DNA of 64,000 nt from UBA7672 sp963718145 (GTDB lineage Bacteria; Pseudomonadota; Alphaproteobacteria; Caulobacterales; Hyphomonadaceae), in assembly GCA_963718145.1 (NCBI GenBank), contig CAVQYJ010000012.1, positions 62,001-126,000 on the forward strand. The letters run 5' to 3'. Each line of letters starts with the position of its first letter. Within the stretch, counting starts at the first letter, position 1. The translations under genes were made by a program, and so were the position numbers. This document shows, one piece after another, positions 61,108-64,000 of this stretch. A model generated the notes under the pieces. That model had not been told where the DNA came from and did no database searches. It saw only the letters and a list, made by a program, of their open reading frames with translations.

Positions 61108-61749
61108 TTGGCGGAGAAAGGCCGGTTCATCACGCTGGAAGGAGGCGAGGGCGCCGGCAAGTCAACCTTGGCGGCGACGCTTGCTTCGCGTCTTGAAAGT
61201 CGCGGACTTAAAACAGTTCGCACGCGGGAGCCAGGCGGATCGCCCGGCGCAGAGGCGCTGCGGAAGTTGATACTGACGCCGCCGCCGGAACTGGACGCCT
61301 GGGGGCCACTCACCGAAGCGCTGATGTTCTATGCGGCGCGGCGCGACCATCTCGACAAGCTGATCCGCCCTGCACTGGACGCCGGAAGCTGGGTGATCTG
61401 CGACCGTTTTTCGGATTCGACGCGCGCCTATCAGGCAGCCGCGGGCGGCGTGATGCGTGACGAGATCGAGACGCTGGAGCGTATGGTCGTGGGCGCCAAC
61501 GGCCCTGATCTCACACTGGTCCTCGACCTGCCCTTGTCCGTTGCGCGCGAGCGGATGACAGCGCGCGCCAGCAAGGATGACGCCATCGAGTCTCGTGGCC
61601 CAGAATACCATGAGCGCGTCCGAAGGGCTTTCCTCGACATTGCTCGCGCAGATCCGCAACGCTGCGTCGTGCTCGATGGGTCCGTCTCACCGGACCTCAT
61701 CGCCAGCAACGCCATGCGCGCCATCGATCAGCGCCTTGGAGGCCGCTGA
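61108..61749 (+). CDS. tmk: Thymidylate kinase
   Basis: The 213-residue kinase phosphorylates dTMP to dTDP with ATP. It has the P-loop ITLEGGEGAGKSTLAATLA, TREPGGSPGAEALR, the DR(F)SDSTRAYQAA segment (WVICDRFSDSTRAYQ) and PDLTLVLDLPLSVARERM. It begins with TTG at 61108, two bases after the carboxypeptidase stop. It overlaps holB by one base, an arrangement seen in many bacteria. Confidence 0.95.
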   Translation: MAEKGRFITLEGGEGAGKSTLAATLASRLESRGLKTVRTREPGGSPGAEALRKLILTPPPELDAWGPLTEALMFYAARRDHLDKLIRPALDAGSWVICDRFSDSTRAYQAAAGGVMRDEIETLERMVVGANGPDLTLVLDLPLSVARERMTARASKDDAIESRGPEYHERVRRAFLDIARADPQRCVVLDGSVSPDLIASNAMRAIDQRLGGR

Positions 61750-62717
61750 TGGAGACTACGGCCAGTGAACTTGGACCGGTCGTGGGTCACGCGGCGGCGA
61801 AGCGCGAATTTCTAGCTGCGGTGTCATCGGCGAAGCTGCATCACGGCTGGTTGCTGCGCGGGCCGCGCGGCGTCGGCAAGGCGCGGCTGGCGATCCAGTT
61901 CGCCGGGCATCTGCTTGGCGCCGGCGACGACCTGTCGATGTCGGCGGAGACGCCGGTCGGCCGGCTGATCGCAGCCGGCAGCCATCCGGACGTGCGCATC
62001 ATCCAGCGGCCGGTAGACGAGAAGGGCAAGCGCAAGTCGGAGATTCCGGTCGACAGCGTCCGCGAGCTTTCTGAATTCTTCTCGCTGCGCCCTGCGATGG
62101 GCGGCTGGCGTGTCGCGATCATCGACGCGTTGGATGAGCTCAACCGCTTCGGCGCCAACGCGATCCTCAAGACGCTGGAGGAGCCGCCGGCGCGGGCCGT
62201 GCTGTTTCTGCTCTCGCACGGCGAGCAGATGGTGCTGCCGACCGTTCGCAGTCGTTGCCGCGTGCTGCGCTGCGAGGCCCTCAGCGAGCACGATACGCTG
62301 CAGGCTTTGGCGATGTCCGGACTCCCGGCTTCGCGGGCCGAAGACGTGGCGAAGCTGGCGCCGGGCCGTCCCGGGCGAGCGATGGACCTGGAAGGCGGGG
62401 ACGCGTCCGCCGGGTCGGAGGCCGTGCTGATTGCAGTGCGCAGTCTCGGTGGCAGCGATGCGCGTAGCCTGCATGCGGCTCTGAGCGCGGCCGCGAAGTC
62501 TGACGTGTCGCTGGCTGCGGCGATGGAGACGCTGCGGTCGAGCCTGCAGAAGAAGGCGGCGCAAGAGAGTGATCCGGTTGTCGCGGGCGACTGGGCGTCG
62601 GCTGCGCTCGACGTGATGCGCATCGACGCCGAAGCGCAGGCGCTGAACCAGGACCGCGCTCAGACGATTGCTGCGGCGCTTGCGCGTGTGAGCCGCGCGA
62701 TGCGATCGGGCGCGTGA
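61749..62717 (+). CDS. holB: DNA polymerase III subunit delta prime
   Basis: The 322-residue clamp-loader subunit has the AAA+ layout: VVGHAAAKREFLAAVSSAKLHHGWLLRGPRGVGKARLAIQFAG, with a GPRGVGKA P-loop-like motif, then VRELSEFFSLRPAMGGWRVAIIDALDELNRFGANAILKTLEEPPARAVLFLLSH and VLPTVRSRCRVLRC. The TxRSRC sequence is diagnostic. A C-terminal helical region follows. It sits between tmk and tatD, as in many bacteria. Confidence 0.94.
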   Translation: METTASELGPVVGHAAAKREFLAAVSSAKLHHGWLLRGPRGVGKARLAIQFAGHLLGAGDDLSMSAETPVGRLIAAGSHPDVRIIQRPVDEKGKRKSEIPVDSVRELSEFFSLRPAMGGWRVAIIDALDELNRFGANAILKTLEEPPARAVLFLLSHGEQMVLPTVRSRCRVLRCEALSEHDTLQALAMSGLPASRAEDVAKLAPGRPGRAMDLEGGDASAGSEAVLIAVRSLGGSDARSLHAALSAAAKSDVSLAAAMETLRSSLQKKAAQESDPVVAGDWASAALDVMRIDAEAQALNQDRAQTIAAALARVSRAMRSGA

Positions 62718-63490
62718 TGCTGTTCGACACGCATGTGAACCTGCACGCCGAACAGTTCGCCGCCGACCTGCCGGACGTGTTGGCGCGGGCCCGTGCCGCA
62801 GGCGTCACGCGCATGGTGACGATCTGCGACCGGCTCGACAGGTATCCCGCCGTGATGGCTATCGCGCACGCCAATGACGACATCACATGCACCGTCGGCG
62901 TGCATCCGCACTACGCCAAGGACTTCTGGTCGCTGCAAGCGGCCCAGCTCGTCGAGGAGGCGCGCGATCCGAAAGTCGTCGGCATCGGTGAGACCGGGCT
63001 CGACCAGCACTATGGCTACAGCGACATCGTCCTGCAGGAGCGCAGTTTCGTCGAGCACATCCACGCGGCGCGCGAGACAGGCCTGACACTCGTCGTCCAC
63101 ATGCGCGAGGCCGACGATCTCGCCGGCGACATCCTTGAGCGTGAATACAAGCGCGGCGCCTTTCGTATCCTGATGCATTGCTATACGGGCGGCGCGCGGC
63201 TGGCGGAGCGCGCGCTCGATCTTGGAGCGCGGTTCTCGGTGTCGGGTATCCTGTCCTTCAAGGCGGCTCAAGACGTCAGGGACGTCATGGCCAACGTCCC
63301 GCTCGACCGGATCATCCTCGAAACCGACTGCCCGTATCTCGCGCCGGTACCGCATCGCGGCCGCCGCAACGAGCCGGCGTATCTGGTGGACGTCTGCCGC
63401 GCCTTCGCAGAACATCGGGGCATGAGTTTCGAGGAAGCCGCCCGCCTTACGACTGCGAACGCCATAGGGCTCTTCCGGAGAGTGGCATGA
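62717..63490 (+). CDS. TatD family metal-dependent hydrolase
   Basis: The 257-residue TIM-barrel enzyme belongs to the TatD DNase/hydrolase family. The start reads LFDTHVNLHAEQFAADLP; most TatD proteins have HxHLD here, but this one has HVN, so one expected metal His is Asn. Other ligands are visible: GIGETGLDQHYG, LVVHMREADDL, HCYTGGARL and ETDCPYLAPVPHRGRRNEPAYL. The start is ATG 62717, overlapping the holB stop by one base; a GTG at 62714 is also in frame. Confidence 0.9.
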   Translation: MLFDTHVNLHAEQFAADLPDVLARARAAGVTRMVTICDRLDRYPAVMAIAHANDDITCTVGVHPHYAKDFWSLQAAQLVEEARDPKVVGIGETGLDQHYGYSDIVLQERSFVEHIHAARETGLTLVVHMREADDLAGDILEREYKRGAFRILMHCYTGGARLAERALDLGARFSVSGILSFKAAQDVRDVMANVPLDRIILETDCPYLAPVPHRGRRNEPAYLVDVCRAFAEHRGMSFEEAARLTTANAIGLFRRVA

Positions 63491-64000
63491 CGGGCAGGCT
63501 GCAGGTCAGGATCCTAGGCTGCGGCTCGTCCGGCGGAGTGCCGCGGGTGGGCAATGACTGGGGCGTCTGTGACCCCAGCGAGCCCCGGAACCGGCGATCT
63601 CGGTGCTCGATCCTAATCCGCCGTTGGGGCCCGGGTGCAGCCCAGCCAACCCTGTTGCTGGTGGACACGGCGCCCGACATGCGTGAGCAGCTCCTGGCGG
63701 CTAGGATCGACCGGCTGGACGCCGTGCTGCTGACTCATGAGCACGCCGACCAGTGCCATGGCATCGACGACCTCAGGGCCATTGTGATCCGGGATCGGCG
63801 CCGCATGCCGGTCCACATGGACGCCTACACGGCCGAACTGGTCATGCGCCGGTTCGACTACTGCTTTGACGGCAAAGGCGGCTACCCGGCGATCCTGGAC
63901 GGAGTAGTTGACCTCAAGGACGGGCAGGCGATCCGGATCGGTGGTCCCGGAGGCGACCTCGACGTCCTGTCGCTGGCCCAGGACCATGGCCAGGGTCAGC
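63487..64000 (+). CDS. MBL-fold metallohydrolase, partial (PhnP-like)
   Basis: Only the first 171 residues are in the window. The start MTGRLQVRILGCGSSGGVPRVGNDWGVCDPSEPRNRRSRCSI is typical of PhnP-type phosphodiesterases, with GCGSSGGVP and the RNRRSRCS loop. The metal motif LLTHEHADQCHGIDDLR provides HxHxD and the next His. It overlaps the tatD stop by four bases (ATGA), and this tatD-MBL pair is common in alphaproteobacteria. The rest of the fold lies beyond the window. Confidence 0.9.
   Translation, partial: MTGRLQVRILGCGSSGGVPRVGNDWGVCDPSEPRNRRSRCSILIRRWGPGAAQPTLLLVDTAPDMREQLLAARIDRLDAVLLTHEHADQCHGIDDLRAIVIRDRRRMPVHMDAYTAELVMRRFDYCFDGKGGYPAILDGVVDLKDGQAIRIGGPGGDLDVLSLAQDHGQGQ

Overview
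The window looks like chromosomal DNA of a GC-rich alphaproteobacterium, most likely of the Caulobacterales (Hyphomonadaceae/Caulobacter-like). The main reasons are a divK-pleD operon, a dusB-ntrB-ntrC-ntrY-ntrX-hfq-hflX run whose NtrC lacks the GAFTGA loop, an E1-beta subunit of pyruvate dehydrogenase with its own lipoyl domain, a bifunctional ispDF, and several alphaproteobacterial small families (DUF2093, DUF2948, UPF0262). Nearly all of it is core housekeeping sequence. I saw no prophage, insertion sequence, CRISPR array or rRNA operon.

Layout. 1-4126: pgeF, midA and lgt on the minus strand, then a BMFP/UbiK-like gene, a YbjN gene and proC. 4127-8518: a tight minus-strand regulatory operon (MarR, OmpR-type regulator, FkbM methyltransferase, histidine kinase) and a divergent branched-chain aminotransferase. 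8535-11498: a palindromic intergenic element, then ridA, a glycerophosphodiesterase, a GNAT-like protein and a HIT protein on the minus strand. 12092-17228: dinB, divK-pleD, a DUF2093 gene with an M23 peptidase, and a DUF1801 gene. 17247-23586: a secreted alpha/beta hydrolase, a thioesterase, zur, a large membrane protein, HU and a cupin-like protein. 23774-32984: ftsB and a pyruvate dehydrogenase locus (pdhA, pdhB, pdhC, lpdA) with small membrane proteins interleaved, ending in a TIR-domain gene. 33240-39594: a repeat-rich stretch, an acyl-CoA synthetase, lipA, a COQ10-like gene, two paralogous small exported proteins and cinA. 39640-49956: ispDF, then dusB, the two nitrogen two-component systems, hfq and hflX. 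49964-57250: three tRNA genes around murA, DUF2948, hisD, UPF0262, infA, maf, RNase E/G and yacG. 57542-64000: rlpA, a metallophosphoesterase, a D-alanyl-D-alanine carboxypeptidase, tmk, holB, tatD and a metallo-beta-lactamase-fold gene cut by the window edge.

How the genes fit together. LipA makes the lipoyl cofactor used by the E1-beta and E2 subunits, which LpdA reoxidises. RlpA, the D,D-carboxypeptidase, MurA, FtsB and the M23 peptidase serve the cell wall and division, while DivK and PleD control polarity and cyclic-di-GMP. The Ntr genes form one nitrogen-control block read from dusB.

The most striking overall feature is that six otherwise well-preserved genes carry frame breaks, and in all six one extra base (two in pdhB) accounts for the break. 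Two are core genes (pdhB, midA), so sequence error is at least as likely as real decay. The other items worth a second look are structured intergenic repeats: three tandem 29-bp units at 33843, a two-copy two-hairpin element, a nested palindrome at 8535 and a cluster of hairpins at 38985. There is also a TIR protein with an unfamiliar C-terminal domain, a hydrolase without its serine nucleophile, and two Ntr regulators without GAFTGA.
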